Counted from the first letter of the stretch, positions 16,053 through 25,394 are shown. The stretch: 64,000 nucleotides of DNA from BRH-c54 sp965284565 (GCA_965284565.1 OZ260100.1:496001-560000), one strand, 5' to 3'. Translations and numbers: made by a program. The notes: generated from the letters alone by a model not told the origin.

Positions 16053-17363
16053 TTACTCCTTAATAAGCTTATCAAAAGCAAGTTGAGTTCCTGCTAAATC
16101 TTTTACAACTAACAAATATATTCCCGATGGAAAATCTGAAATGTTTATTTGTTGAGAAGTGCTTTGTTGTAATAACTGCCCAAGCCCATTATATATTTCT
16201 AGTTGATATTTTTCTCCAAAATAGACTATTCCTTTGGTCGGATTAGGATAAAAAGAGATGTTAGTTTTATTACTATTTTCTGCAATACTTACTGTGCAAT
16301 AAGTAATTGTTGGAGCAATTGTTCCAAAATTAAAATCTACAAATGGTGCTGTAGCTGGAGGTGTAGCATCACAAAAATCAAAACTTCCCGACATAGTACC
16401 AAAATTTACTGAAGAATCTTGAACAGTAAACGCACCTGAACTAGAACCAGTAATGGTGTTGTAATTATAAAAACTATCTCCTATATCAAAGCTACCATCA
16501 TTATTGAAGCTTGCGGTATTATTTGTAGTATCTGCATTTAAAAAACTTACGGTTAAGTTTATTTGTCCAGTACTTGAATTATCAAAAACTTCATTATTCC
16601 ACATACTATTCGAGCCTGTTAGCGTACTATTATTAGTGAAATCTCCCATATTGGTCATATCAGTAAAACTCAGCGAACCATCATTTACAAAAATGCCATT
16701 AACAAAATTGGTAAACTGAAAAAACTGAATGCTACCATTATTGGTAAAATTTCCATTATTGGTAGCACTATCTGCTAACAAGGTTGATCCTGAAAAATTA
16801 AAAAAATCGCCTTCATTCCACAAGCTATCTACCACAGTGGATAAACCTTGAATAGTACCGTAATTATTCATCAGGTCATTGTTGTAAAAAGTTACCACAT
16901 TAATAACTCCGTTGTTATTAATCGTTCCATCGTTGTACAAACTATCAATACAATTAATACCACCAGGGTTATCCATAGTAATAAAGTTTGCAGCTGAATT
17001 AAATGTTAAAACTCCTGAATTAGTGAACGTTCCGTCACTCAATAGCAAATTTCTTATAGTGGTTGTTCCGTTATTAGTAAATGTAGCACTTGCTCCGTTT
17101 AACCATATATCTCTAGAAGAGTTATCTTGCACCAAACTAGCTGTAGCATTGACCATAATAGACCCTGAAGTATAAGCAAAGCTAGTGTTTAACGTTACTG
17201 TATGATTGATAATCGCATCATCCCCCGGAATTGGAACTCCAAAAGGTGTCCAAGTAGCAGGATTTGTCCAATTACCATTTTGAGTTGAAGTATAAGTGGT
17301 AGCGTAAGTATTAAAAACGAATGCTATTGATAATACTAATGTAAAAAGGTATTTTGTTTTCAT
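16053..17363 (-). CDS. Secreted beta-repeat protein with T9SS sorting domain
   Basis: The 436-residue protein begins with a signal peptide (about 1-21, ending NTYA). The TSTQNGNWTNPATWTPFGVP segment next to it is common at the N-terminus of Bacteroidota surface beta-solenoid proteins. From about residue 60 to 345 there are many degenerate short repeats of the type F.NNGT/ SLWNEGDFFN / DSLYNDGTIN / FTNNS, suggesting a right-handed beta-helix. The end (FYPNPTKGIVYFGE to LIKE) is a type-A T9SS sorting domain. It is probably a cell-surface or adhesin-like protein; no catalytic residues are apparent. It is monocistronic with its own terminator. Confidence 0.85.
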   Translation of the reverse strand: MKTKYLFTLVLSIAFVFNTYATTYTSTQNGNWTNPATWTPFGVPIPGDDAIINHTVTLNTSFAYTSGSIMVNATASLVQDNSSRDIWLNGASATFTNNGTTTIRNLLLSDGTFTNSGVLTFNSAANFITMDNPGGINCIDSLYNDGTINNNGVINVVTFYNNDLMNNYGTIQGLSTVVDSLWNEGDFFNFSGSTLLADSATNNGNFTNNGSIQFFQFTNFVNGIFVNDGSLSFTDMTNMGDFTNNSTLTGSNSMWNNEVFDNSSTGQINLTVSFLNADTTNNTASFNNDGSFDIGDSFYNYNTITGSSSGAFTVQDSSVNFGTMSGSFDFCDATPPATAPFVDFNFGTIAPTITYCTVSIAENSNKTNISFYPNPTKGIVYFGEKYQLEIYNGLGQLLQQSTSQQINISDFPSGIYLLVVKDLAGTQLAFDKLIKE

Positions 17364-17471
17364 ATGTATATTTTATTATATAATAATCTCTACAAAACTA
17401 TAAAAAAAATCAATAGTACAAATATGATTATCAACATAATAAAAACAACATTTTTTTAAGATTGATAATAA

Positions 17472-17610
17472 AACCACATAGCAGTATAGATTATCATAAT
17501 AGCAAAAGTTCTTTATAGCCAAACAAAGTTCTTTTCTGCCTTAGGCAGAAAAGCTATATAAAACTAGATTATTTTCTTCTGAGCATTAAAAACTATGGAT
17601 CTATGTGGTT
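17472..17610. repeat. Dispersed inverted-repeat element, copy A
   Basis: The 139-bp element starts AACCACATAG and ends CTATGTGGTT. A second, imperfect layer of the terminal repeat (TATAG / CTATG) lies inside. The centre holds a perfect 11-bp hairpin (17531-17541 with 17543-17553; arm CTTTTCTGCCT). It fills most of the 374-bp gap between the divergent T9SS cargo and U32 genes. No ORF is inside. Copy B has the same ends and a different centre. Confidence 0.7.
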
Positions 17611-17701
17611 AAACAATGTTAAATTAACTATTCTAAAAAACTAACCTTCACCACTCTTTAGAATGAATCTTGATAATTATCAATCTAAAGCTAAAATGTA
17701 G

Positions 17702-17709
17702 TAACTTCG
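17702..17709 (+). promoter_or_regulatory. Candidate -7 box for the U32-ferredoxin pair
   Basis: TAACTTCG is close to TAnnTTTG and to the TAATTTCG boxes before aspS and the ABC-F gene. It lies 29 bp before the ATG at 17738. No -33 TTG is found at normal distance. Confidence 0.3.
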
Positions 17710-17737
17710 CATTTTTAAACTACAGTAGGCAAAACTA

Positions 17738-18973
17738 ATGAACAAACAAATAGAAATAATGGCTCCAGCAGGTTCTTTTGAATCGCTAATAGCTGCCATA
17801 CAAGGAAGAGCAGACTCTATCTATTTTGGGATAGAACAACTAAATATGCGAGCAAAAGCTGCCAACAATTTTACTTTTGACGATTTAGAAAAAATTGCAG
17901 AAACATGCAATAGCAATAATGTACGTTCTTACTTAACGTTAAATACCATTATTTACGATCACGATTTATCGTTAATGAAACGTATTGTTGACAAAGCCAA
18001 AGCTGCGGGAATAACTGCTGTTATTGCTTCCGATCAAGCGGTAATTAATTATGCTTCTTCAATCGGTTTTGAGGTGCATATTTCCACACAAACCAATGTT
18101 ACCAACTTGGAAACTATTAAATTTTTCTCGCATTTTGCGGATGTAATGGTATTGGCAAGAGAACTTAGTTTAATTCAAGTAAAAAGCATTACAGATGGCA
18201 TTAAAAAAGAGAACATTACCGGTCCTTCAGGGAACTTGGTAGAAATAGAAATTTTTGCTCACGGAGCTTTATGTATGGCTGTTTCAGGAAAATGTTATTT
18301 GAGTTTACACACCAATAATTCATCTGCCAACAGAGGTGCTTGCGTACAAAATTGCCGTAGAACTTACGAAGTGAAAGATGAAGAAGGTAACGAACTATTA
18401 ATTGACAATGAATACATTATGTCTCCAAAAGATTTATGCACCATTGGGTTTATTGATGATATAATTAATGCAGGCGTAAAAGTATTAAAAATTGAAGGTA
18501 GAGGAAGAGCTCCGGAATACGTTAAAACAGTTACGGAATGTTACCGAGAAGCTGCCGATGCATATTTAGATGGCACTTATTCCAAAGAAAAAATTGAAGG
18601 GTGGAACCAACGTTTGGCAACAGTTTATAACAGAGGTTTTTGGGATGGTTATTATTTAGGTCAGGAATTGGGAGAATGGTCGGAAGGACATGGTTCGCAA
18701 GCTACTACTAGAAAAAAATTCTTGGGTCAGGGCATTAAGTATTTTCCTAAAATTAATATTGCTGAATTTAGAATTGAAACTCACTCATTGAGTGTTGGGG
18801 ATAAAATTTTAATTACTGGACCAACAACAGGTGTAATTGAAACTACTGTTAAAGAACTTCGAGTAGATGATAAATCTGTAGAGAAAGTGGAAAAAGGCGT
18901 GAATTTTTCTACACCTATTGATGAAATTATTCGTCCATCAGACAAATTATATAAAGTAATTCCTGCCAAATGA
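17738..18973 (+). CDS. U32-family protein (TrhP/YegQ-like tRNA hydroxylation enzyme)
   Basis: The 411-residue protein belongs to the family called peptidase U32. Characterised members TrhP (YegQ) and RlhA are now known as RNA hydroxylation enzymes, not proteases. The N-terminus (IEIMAPAGSFESL.AA.Q.RADSIYFG) and the EIFAHGALCMAVSGKCYLS motif are typical. Four conserved cysteines (179, 186, 202, 206) probably hold an iron-sulfur cluster. The C-terminal small beta domain is present. The length and the N-terminal AGR-type layout favour TrhP (tRNA uridine-34 hydroxylation) over RlhA. Its stop codon overlaps the start of a ferredoxin gene, suggesting a dedicated electron donor. Confidence 0.88.
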   Translation: MNKQIEIMAPAGSFESLIAAIQGRADSIYFGIEQLNMRAKAANNFTFDDLEKIAETCNSNNVRSYLTLNTIIYDHDLSLMKRIVDKAKAAGITAVIASDQAVINYASSIGFEVHISTQTNVTNLETIKFFSHFADVMVLARELSLIQVKSITDGIKKENITGPSGNLVEIEIFAHGALCMAVSGKCYLSLHTNNSSANRGACVQNCRRTYEVKDEEGNELLIDNEYIMSPKDLCTIGFIDDIINAGVKVLKIEGRGRAPEYVKTVTECYREAADAYLDGTYSKEKIEGWNQRLATVYNRGFWDGYYLGQELGEWSEGHGSQATTRKKFLGQGIKYFPKINIAEFRIETHSLSVGDKILITGPTTGVIETTVKELRVDDKSVEKVEKGVNFSTPIDEIIRPSDKLYKVIPAK

Positions 18974-19200
18974 TTCGCATTACCCACCAAAGAGAAAAAT
19001 GTATAGGCTGCAATTATTGCGTTGAAATAGCTTACGACCGCTGGCGTATGTCTAAAAAAGACGGTAAATGCACATTGATTGAAGGGAAAAACAAAAAAGG
19101 TTTTTTCACTGCTGTGGTTGGTGATGATGAATACATCGCCAATGTAAATGCCGCAAAAGCTTGTCCGGTAAAAATAATTAAGGTAGAGAAAGTGAAGTAG
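18970..19200 (+). CDS. Small single-cluster ferredoxin coupled to the U32 protein
   Basis: The 76-residue protein has CIGCNYC (Cys11, 14, 17) and a later CP (Cys65), the ligand set for a single [4Fe-4S] cluster. The spacer between the two parts is longer than in classical ferredoxins and contains YDRWRMSKKDGKC, with one extra Cys34. The ATG overlaps the U32 stop (ATGA), so the two are translationally coupled. The inferred role is electron transfer to the U32 enzyme. I have not seen another redox partner in the neighbourhood. Confidence 0.88.
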   Translation: MIRITHQREKCIGCNYCVEIAYDRWRMSKKDGKCTLIEGKNKKGFFTAVVGDDEYIANVNAAKACPVKIIKVEKVK

Positions 19201-19275
19201 TTTAAACTGTTTTTGTTAATCATTATTAAAAACTAATAACAGATAACTACACTCATAAACTTCTAACCTTTTTAG

Positions 19276-19728
19276 TCAGTCTTGCTGTTTTAATTTCTCA
19301 AAAAACTCTTTATGAAAAGCTTCTAATTCCTTTGGTGGATAATAAGAAGGTGCTCCCCAAATAATTTTATTAATGGTATTGTTTCCTTGTCGGATTTCTA
19401 AGTAATAAGACATATTTCCAGGCTTATTAATATCTTCTCCATATAAACTTAGTTCGTCAATTTTATTTAGAAAATACTCTGTATCTAATGCAGAAAGTTC
19501 TTTGTAAAACACATCTCTTTCATAGATAAAATCTCTTTTATAAACCTTACCATTTTCAAGCAACATATATTCTTCAAAATCGCCTGTAAAACCTCCCCCT
19601 CTACCAACACAATATTTCATTTCGCTATTATTGGTATTATTGCTGCTTGTTGCATCTGTACTAGATTTTGTTGAAGAACAACTAAAAAATATGCTTAAAA
19701 ATACAATAATTACTAATATGTGTTTCAT
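19276..19728 (-). CDS. Small lipoprotein, function unknown
   Basis: The 150-residue protein has a lipoprotein signal (ILVIIVFLSIFFSCSS, lipidation Cys about 17), followed by a Ser/Thr/Asn-rich linker and a soluble domain of about 110 residues. The domain contains GRGGGFTGDFEEY near its start and a LEIRQGNN..NKIIWG strand. I recall comparable domains in uncharacterised Bacteroidota lipoproteins. It follows lptE by 18 bp and is the last gene of the miaB run. Its place after lptE hints at an envelope role. Confidence 0.75.
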   Translation of the reverse strand: MKHILVIIVFLSIFFSCSSTKSSTDATSSNNTNNSEMKYCVGRGGGFTGDFEEYMLLENGKVYKRDFIYERDVFYKELSALDTEYFLNKIDELSLYGEDINKPGNMSYYLEIRQGNNTINKIIWGAPSYYPPKELEAFHKEFFEKLKQQD

Positions 19729-19746
19729 TGATGAGTTGTATTTATT

Positions 19747-20253
19747 TTACCAATTTGAAACAGCATTATTAAAGATATCTTGCGTTAACTGACCATTAAT
19801 ATCCTTAATGAGGTCGTCTTCTATGGTAGTTAAATTAATGGATGATTCAAAATCGGCATAACGGGTAAAGCTTCTTTCAAAACTTTGTTTATCGTCTTTG
19901 GTATTGGTGAAAATCACATTTACAGTAATAGAAAGTCTGTTGGTTGCCGCTGTTTGGTCACCTTGAATAGCGTTTGGTGTTATGGTGTAACCTGTTATAC
20001 TTCCTTCAAATTGCAAATCGCCATTAGCAGGCAACATTTGTAAGCTGGTTTGAGAAACAAATACATCTTTCAAAGCTTCACTAAAGGTCTGACTTAAGTT
20101 TGGATTAGCTAAAGGAGCATAATTTTGAAACGTTTTTACAGAAAAGGTTTTTATTTCAGGAGCAATAGAAGCACCCGTAAAAGAATAATCTACTTTACAT
20201 GAAAAAAACATCATGAGAAAAGCAAGAACAATATAGTGGTGTTTTTTATTCAT
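19747..20253 (-). CDS. lptE: LptE-type LPS-assembly lipoprotein
   Basis: The 168-residue protein has a lipoprotein signal (AFLMMFFSCKVDYSFTG, Cys about 19). The following YSFTGASI.PEIKTFSVKTFQNYAPL..P.LSQTFSEALKD pattern is typical of Bacteroidota LptE. In that role it plugs the LptD barrel that delivers lipopolysaccharide to the outer leaflet. The gene overlaps the sigma-54 activator gene by 8 bp and precedes a lipoprotein gene. The order miaB, sigma-54 activator, lptE is widely conserved in the phylum, which supports the call. Confidence 0.85.
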   Translation of the reverse strand: MNKKHHYIVLAFLMMFFSCKVDYSFTGASIAPEIKTFSVKTFQNYAPLANPNLSQTFSEALKDVFVSQTSLQMLPANGDLQFEGSITGYTITPNAIQGDQTAATNRLSITVNVIFTNTKDDKQSFERSFTRYADFESSINLTTIEDDLIKDINGQLTQDIFNNAVSNW

Positions 20254-21499
20254 TAATATCGTACTCTTTAATTTTTCTATAAAGTGTTCTTTCAGAAATA
20301 CCCAATTCCTCAGACGCTTTTCTTCGTTTATTATTGTGTTTTCTCAATGCTTTAACAATCATTTCCTTTTCTTTATCAGCCAAAGATAAGGATTCTTCTT
20401 CCACTTCTTCATGGTCGGAAAAATCATCTTCAGAATTAATAATCTGAGGTTTATACACTTCTGGAGATAAAGATTTCTCTGTATCTAAATCATCCTTTTT
20501 AGCATATAATCTTTTTATGCTATTTATCATTGATGTATTTTCTTCAGAATCGGAAACCAATGGTTGTTTTGTATTTCCGTTGCTAATAATTCCAAAAACT
20601 AATTTTTTCAACTCATTCACATCATCTTTTAAATCGAACAATACTTTATACAAAATATCTCTTTCCGACATATCTGAAGTATCGCCTTTATACAAAGCTG
20701 GTAATTGAGAAGAATTGCTATCTAATGGTAAATAGTTAGCTAAAATATTGGCTGAAATTTCTCTGTTATTTTCTATTACTGATATTTGCTCAGTAACATT
20801 CTTTAGCTGACGAATATTTCCTGGCCAACGATAATTAATAAGCAACTCAACAGCATCAGGTGTTAGCTGAACACTTGGCATACGGTATTTTCCTGCAAAA
20901 TCTGAAGCAAATTTTCTGAATAACAAATGTATATCTTCTTTTCGTTCCCTTATCGGAGGTAAATCTATTGGCACCGTATTTAATCGGTAATACAAATCCT
21001 CTCTAAACCTACCTTTTTTAACTGCCTCAGGCAATTTTACATTAGTGGCTGCAACAATTCTAACATCAGTTTTTTGCACTTTTGATGAACCTACTTTAAT
21101 AAATTCACCTGTTTCCAACACTCTTAATAATCTGGCTTGTGTAGGTAAAGGCAATTCACCAACCTCATCTAAAAATATGGTGCCTCCATCAACTACTTCA
21201 AAATAGCCTTTACGAGCTTCATGAGCTCCCGTAAAAGCACCTTTTTCATGGCCAAAAAGTTCAGAATCTATTGTTCCTTCAGGAATTGCACCACAGTTTA
21301 CAGCAATATATTTATTGTGTTTTCTGGCACTTAGCTGATGAATAATTTGAGGCATTACTTCTTTTCCTACCCCACTTTCTCCAGTAATTAAAACAGACAA
21401 ATCAGTAACTGCTACCTGAGCAGCTATGTTTATAGCTCTGTCTAACATTGGCGAGCTACCAATAATTCCAAAACGCTGTTTTATTTGTTGTGTATCCAT
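20246..21499 (-). CDS. Sigma-54-dependent transcriptional activator lacking a receiver domain
   Basis: The 417-residue protein starts almost directly with the AAA+ domain: Walker A GESGVGKE at 40-47, the sigma-54 contact loop GAFTGA at 87-92, and Walker B GGTIFLDE at 105-112. A linker of about 100 residues with acidic patches follows. A Fis-type helix-turn-helix (ASEELGISERTLYRKIKEY) ends the protein. With no receiver or sensory N-terminal domain, activity must be controlled by expression or by a partner protein. It lies 19 bp after miaB and overlaps lptE, suggesting a role in envelope homeostasis. Its targets are unknown. Confidence 0.93.
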   Translation of the reverse strand: MDTQQIKQRFGIIGSSPMLDRAINIAAQVAVTDLSVLITGESGVGKEVMPQIIHQLSARKHNKYIAVNCGAIPEGTIDSELFGHEKGAFTGAHEARKGYFEVVDGGTIFLDEVGELPLPTQARLLRVLETGEFIKVGSSKVQKTDVRIVAATNVKLPEAVKKGRFREDLYYRLNTVPIDLPPIRERKEDIHLLFRKFASDFAGKYRMPSVQLTPDAVELLINYRWPGNIRQLKNVTEQISVIENNREISANILANYLPLDSNSSQLPALYKGDTSDMSERDILYKVLFDLKDDVNELKKLVFGIISNGNTKQPLVSDSEENTSMINSIKRLYAKKDDLDTEKSLSPEVYKPQIINSEDDFSDHEEVEEESLSLADKEKEMIVKALRKHNNKRRKASEELGISERTLYRKIKEYDINE

Positions 21500-21518
21500 A
21501 GTGGTAAAATCTTTTAAC

Positions 21519-22961
21519 TTATATCGCTCTCCCTAACAATGTTCCACCTGTACAATTTTCTATATAAACATTAACATAATCTCCTACCTTATAATTTTCT
21601 TTTGGAAAAACAACAACTGTATTTTGAGAAGTTCTTCCAGCTAATTCATTGTCAGAACGTTTAGATTTTTTCTCTACCAACACTTCAAAAGTTTTACCAA
21701 CATAAGATTGGTTTCTTTCTAAGGAATGAGCGCTTTGCTTATCAATAATTTCAGCTAATCTTCTACTTTTTACATCTTGAGGTATATCATCTTTAAACTT
21801 ACGTTGAGCTTGTGTATTAGGTCTCTCAGAATAATTAAACATGTAAGAAAAATCATACTTTACGTAGTCCATTAACGATAATGTATCTTGATGATCTTCT
21901 TCTGTCTCCGAACAAAAACCCGCAATAATATCTGCAGAAATAGAACACTCAGGAACAATTTTTCTAATACTATCAATTCTATCCATATACCATTCTCTAG
22001 TGTACCCTCTATTCATTATTTCTAAAATTCTGTTGCTTCCACTCTGAAAAGGCAAGTGAATGTAATTGCAAATATTATCGTATTTAGCCATCACATATAA
22101 AAATTCATCTGTCATATCTTTAGGATGTGAAGTAGAAAACCTCACGCGTAACTTCGGACTAATTTGAGCTACTTTTTCCATCAATTGAGCAAAATTAATG
22201 CTTTGAGCTTTTTCTTCTTCCGATAAATTTTCATAATATTTTTTCAAGCCTTCAGTACCATACCACAAATAAGAATCTACATTCTGACCCAATAAAGTAA
22301 CCTCTCTATAACCTCTATCAAATAAATCTTGAGCTTCTTTTAAAATACTTTCAGGATTTCTACTTCTTTCTCTTCCTCTAGTAAATGGTACTACACAAAA
22401 AGTACACATATTATCGCAACCACGCGTAATGGAAATAAATGCCGTAACTCCGTTGCTTAACAACCTTACAGGACTAATATCTCCATAAGTTTCTTCTTTA
22501 GATAAAATTACATTTACTGCTTTTTTACCTTCATCTACTTGAGCTACCAAATTGGGCAAATCTCTGTAAGCATCAGGACCAACAACAATGTCAACAATTT
22601 TTTCTTCTTCTAATAATTGTGATTTTAATCGCTCTGCCATGCAGCCTAACACACCAATTACTAACTCTGGTTTTTTCTTTTTCTCTTTATTAAAAACCGT
22701 TAATCGTTGCCTTACCGTTTGCTCAGCTTTTTCTCTAATAGAACATGTGTTTACCAACACCACATCTGCCTCTTCCAAGTTATTAGTTGTAGCATAACCA
22801 CTTTCAGCTAAAATAGAAGCAACTATTTCACTATCAGAAAAATTCATCTGACAACCATAACTTTCTATGTAAACTTTTTTATTATTGGTTTTGTCTGTAT
22901 CTGCTAACAAGGTTGCAGAACCTTGAACAGCCTCATCTATTACTTTATTTCCTAATTCCAT
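21519..22961 (-). CDS. miaB: tRNA-2-methylthio-N6-dimethylallyladenosine synthase MiaB
   Basis: MiaB adds the methylthio group to i6A37 of tRNAs. The 480-residue protein has the N-terminal UPF0004 domain with three cluster cysteines (Cys37 in YGCQMN, Cys73 in NTCSIRE, Cys107 in GCMAE). The radical-SAM motif is RGCDNMCTFC (Cys182, 186, 189). A C-terminal TRAM domain ends with YIENCTGGTLLGRAI. The N-terminus carries about 30 extra residues before YIESYG, as is usual in the phylum. It is the first gene of the run leading to the sigma-54 activator and lptE. Confidence 0.97.
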   Translation of the reverse strand: MELGNKVIDEAVQGSATLLADTDKTNNKKVYIESYGCQMNFSDSEIVASILAESGYATTNNLEEADVVLVNTCSIREKAEQTVRQRLTVFNKEKKKKPELVIGVLGCMAERLKSQLLEEEKIVDIVVGPDAYRDLPNLVAQVDEGKKAVNVILSKEETYGDISPVRLLSNGVTAFISITRGCDNMCTFCVVPFTRGRERSRNPESILKEAQDLFDRGYREVTLLGQNVDSYLWYGTEGLKKYYENLSEEEKAQSINFAQLMEKVAQISPKLRVRFSTSHPKDMTDEFLYVMAKYDNICNYIHLPFQSGSNRILEIMNRGYTREWYMDRIDSIRKIVPECSISADIIAGFCSETEEDHQDTLSLMDYVKYDFSYMFNYSERPNTQAQRKFKDDIPQDVKSRRLAEIIDKQSAHSLERNQSYVGKTFEVLVEKKSKRSDNELAGRTSQNTVVVFPKENYKVGDYVNVYIENCTGGTLLGRAI

Positions 22962-23154
22962 ATTAATATTTTAAGAACTACAAAATTAGCCAATTTTTAT
23001 GAGTTATGACAAAATGACATCAAAAGAAAAAGCTTTTGTTACCCCTCTAATTCTACATCATAAATAGAGTTATTCTAATTTTTACCAAAATATGGTGGTA
23101 GGTTTATAAACAGTTATTAATTTTACTGACCTAAAATAAAAGAACTATATAGTT

Positions 23155-25200
23155 ATGAAACTACAAAATTACGCTCAAGGAAAATGGGTAGAAGGCGCTG
23201 GAAAAGAAAAACCATTATTTGATGCCATTACAGGCGAACAAATTGCTTCTGCTTCAAGCGAAGGTTTAGATTTTGCAGGTATGATGAACTATGCTCGTAA
23301 AGTTGGCGGTCCAACTCTTAGAAAAATGACTTTTCAGGAAAGAGGGTTGATGCTAAAAGCTTTGGCTATGCATCTTTTAACTTTGAAAGCAAAGTATTAC
23401 GAAGTAAGTGCTAAAACAGGTGCTACAAAAGTAGATAGCTGGATAGATATTGAAGGTGGTATTGGTAACTTATTCGCCAATGCAAGTTTAAGAAGACAAT
23501 TTCCTGACGAGCCATTTTATGTGGATGGAGAAACGGCTCCACTTTCTAAAAATGGCACTTTCATTGGACATCATATTATGGTTCCTAAGCAAGGAGTAGC
23601 CATTCATATTAATGCCTTTAACTTTCCTATTTGGGGGATGTTGGAAAAAATTGCGGTTAACCTGATGGCAGGCGTTCCTGCTATTGTTAAACCAGCAACC
23701 TTAACTTCTTTTCTTACCGAAGCAATGGTGAAAGATATTATTGATTCTAAAATTCTTCCTGAAGGTGCTTTGCAATTAATTTGTGGTTCTGCCAACGGAA
23801 TTTTAGATCATGTTACCAGCCAAGATGTAGTTACTTTTACTGGTTCTGCTTCAACAGGAAAAATGCTTAAAGCACATCCTCATTTGTTAGAAGAAGCTGT
23901 TCCTTTTAATATGGAAGCAGATTCGCTAAATGCAAGTATATTAGGTGAAGATGCTGTTCCTGGGACAGAAGAGTTTGATTTGTTCATCAAAGAAGTACAA
24001 CGAGAAATGACAGTAAAAGCTGGACAAAAATGTACGGCTGTCCGAAGAATTATTGTTCCAGAAAAACTAGTGGAAGATGTACAAATTGCTTTAGGGAAAA
24101 GATTGGCTCAAACGGTAATAGGAAATCCTGCTGTAGAAGGAGTAAGAATGGGATCTTTAGCAGGATTAGAGCAAGTGAAAGAAGTGAAAGAAAAAGTAGC
24201 TCAGCTTTCTGCTAGTCAGAAAATAGTTTTTGGAGATATCGATAATTTTGAAGTTACCGGTGCCGACAAAAGTAAAGGTGCTTTCTTATCACCCATCTTA
24301 TTTTTAAACGAAAATCCGTTTACCAATACCGATTGCCACAACATTGAAGCTTTTGGACCAGTATCAACTATAATTCCTTACAAAACCCTTGATGAAGCTA
24401 TTGAATTAGCCAATATGGGCAAAGGCTCTTTGGTTTGTTCTATTGTTACCAATGATGATAAAATTGCTAAAGAATTTGTGATGGGTGCGGCAAGTATGCA
24501 CGGACGTATTCTTATTTTAAATGCTGCTTGTGCTAAAGAAAGTACCGGCCATGGTTCTCCTATGCCATTGCTTACTCATGGTGGACCAGGTAGAGCTGGT
24601 GGTGGTGAAGAAATGGGTGGAAAACGTGGTGTTTTACATTACTTACAACGTACTGCTATCCAGGGTTCTCCAACCATGATTACCAAGGTTACCAACCAAT
24701 ACCAGTACGGTGCTGAACAAACAGAATTTGACAGACATGTTTTCCAAAAACATTTTGAAGACATTCAAATAGGTGAAACGGTAATTACTAGAAAACATAC
24801 TGTTACTGATGCAGATATTGTGAATTTTGCCAACGTTAGTGGCGATCATTTTTATGCTCATGTGGATGCTACTTCTTTAGAAGGAACTATTTTCGAAAGA
24901 AATGTTGCACATGGTTATTGGGTATTATCAAAAGCAGCAGGTTTATTTGTTGATGGTAAAAAAGGTCCTGTTTTGTTAAACTATGGGTTGGATGAATGTA
25001 GGTTTGTAAAACCTGTTTACCCGGGAATGACTATTGGAGTTAGATTTACGGCTAAGGAAAAAATCTCTCAAGAGAAAAAAGATGAAAACGACATTAAAAA
25101 AGGAATTGTAAAATTCTTAGTAGATGTGTATGATGAAACAGGAGAAACTGTTGCTTTAGCTACTATCTTAACGATGGTAAAGTTTAAAAATCAAGACTAA
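23155..25200 (+). CDS. paaZ: PaaZ: oxepin-CoA hydrolase / 3-oxo-5,6-dehydrosuberyl-CoA semialdehyde dehydrogenase
   Basis: PaaZ opens the oxepin ring formed from phenylacetyl-CoA epoxide and oxidises the resulting aldehyde. The 681 residues equal the length of well-studied PaaZ enzymes. The N-terminal aldehyde dehydrogenase has FTGSASTGK (228-236), general base Glu254 and nucleophile Cys293. The C-terminal MaoC-type hydratase (from about residue 530) has the ANVSGDHFYAH motif with Asp564 and His569. It lies 18 kb from paaABCDE and is flanked by unrelated genes, so the pathway is split in this genome. The later thiolase and beta-oxidation steps are not in the window. Confidence 0.95.
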   Translation: MKLQNYAQGKWVEGAGKEKPLFDAITGEQIASASSEGLDFAGMMNYARKVGGPTLRKMTFQERGLMLKALAMHLLTLKAKYYEVSAKTGATKVDSWIDIEGGIGNLFANASLRRQFPDEPFYVDGETAPLSKNGTFIGHHIMVPKQGVAIHINAFNFPIWGMLEKIAVNLMAGVPAIVKPATLTSFLTEAMVKDIIDSKILPEGALQLICGSANGILDHVTSQDVVTFTGSASTGKMLKAHPHLLEEAVPFNMEADSLNASILGEDAVPGTEEFDLFIKEVQREMTVKAGQKCTAVRRIIVPEKLVEDVQIALGKRLAQTVIGNPAVEGVRMGSLAGLEQVKEVKEKVAQLSASQKIVFGDIDNFEVTGADKSKGAFLSPILFLNENPFTNTDCHNIEAFGPVSTIIPYKTLDEAIELANMGKGSLVCSIVTNDDKIAKEFVMGAASMHGRILILNAACAKESTGHGSPMPLLTHGGPGRAGGGEEMGGKRGVLHYLQRTAIQGSPTMITKVTNQYQYGAEQTEFDRHVFQKHFEDIQIGETVITRKHTVTDADIVNFANVSGDHFYAHVDATSLEGTIFERNVAHGYWVLSKAAGLFVDGKKGPVLLNYGLDECRFVKPVYPGMTIGVRFTAKEKISQEKKDENDIKKGIVKFLVDVYDETGETVALATILTMVKFKNQD

Positions 25201-25225
25201 CATATTAACTTTTATATCATAAAAC

Positions 25226-25373
25226 TTAACCACATAGAGACATAGATGGCTAACTATAAATTAAAGAAAATATAGTATCACAAAGTGTTTCCATAAAATG
25301 GAAACAAACTATGCGAGTCTATTTTTCTTAGTTTAGGAATGAAGCTTTTAAAGCTATGTGCCTATGTGGTTAA
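25226..25373. repeat. Dispersed inverted-repeat element, copy B
   Basis: The 148-bp element has near-perfect 22-bp terminal inverted repeats (left TTAACCACATAG..., right ...CTATGTGGTTAA, three mismatches). An internal hairpin with an 8-bp stem lies at 25287-25305 (GTTTCCAT, AAA, ATGGAAAC). It lies between the convergent genes paaZ and obg. The ends match copy A (17472-17610) and the half copy at 55756; the centre differs. Confidence 0.75.
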
Positions 25374-25394
25374 TACTATTTAATTTAATGTGAA

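Noticed and set aside
23035..23154. CAGT / ACTG inverted motif upstream of paaZ as a copy of the paaA-paaE operator
   Set aside because: The half-sites face outward with a 10-bp spacer, unlike the ACTGA-N6-TCAGT arrangement, so the likeness is probably chance.
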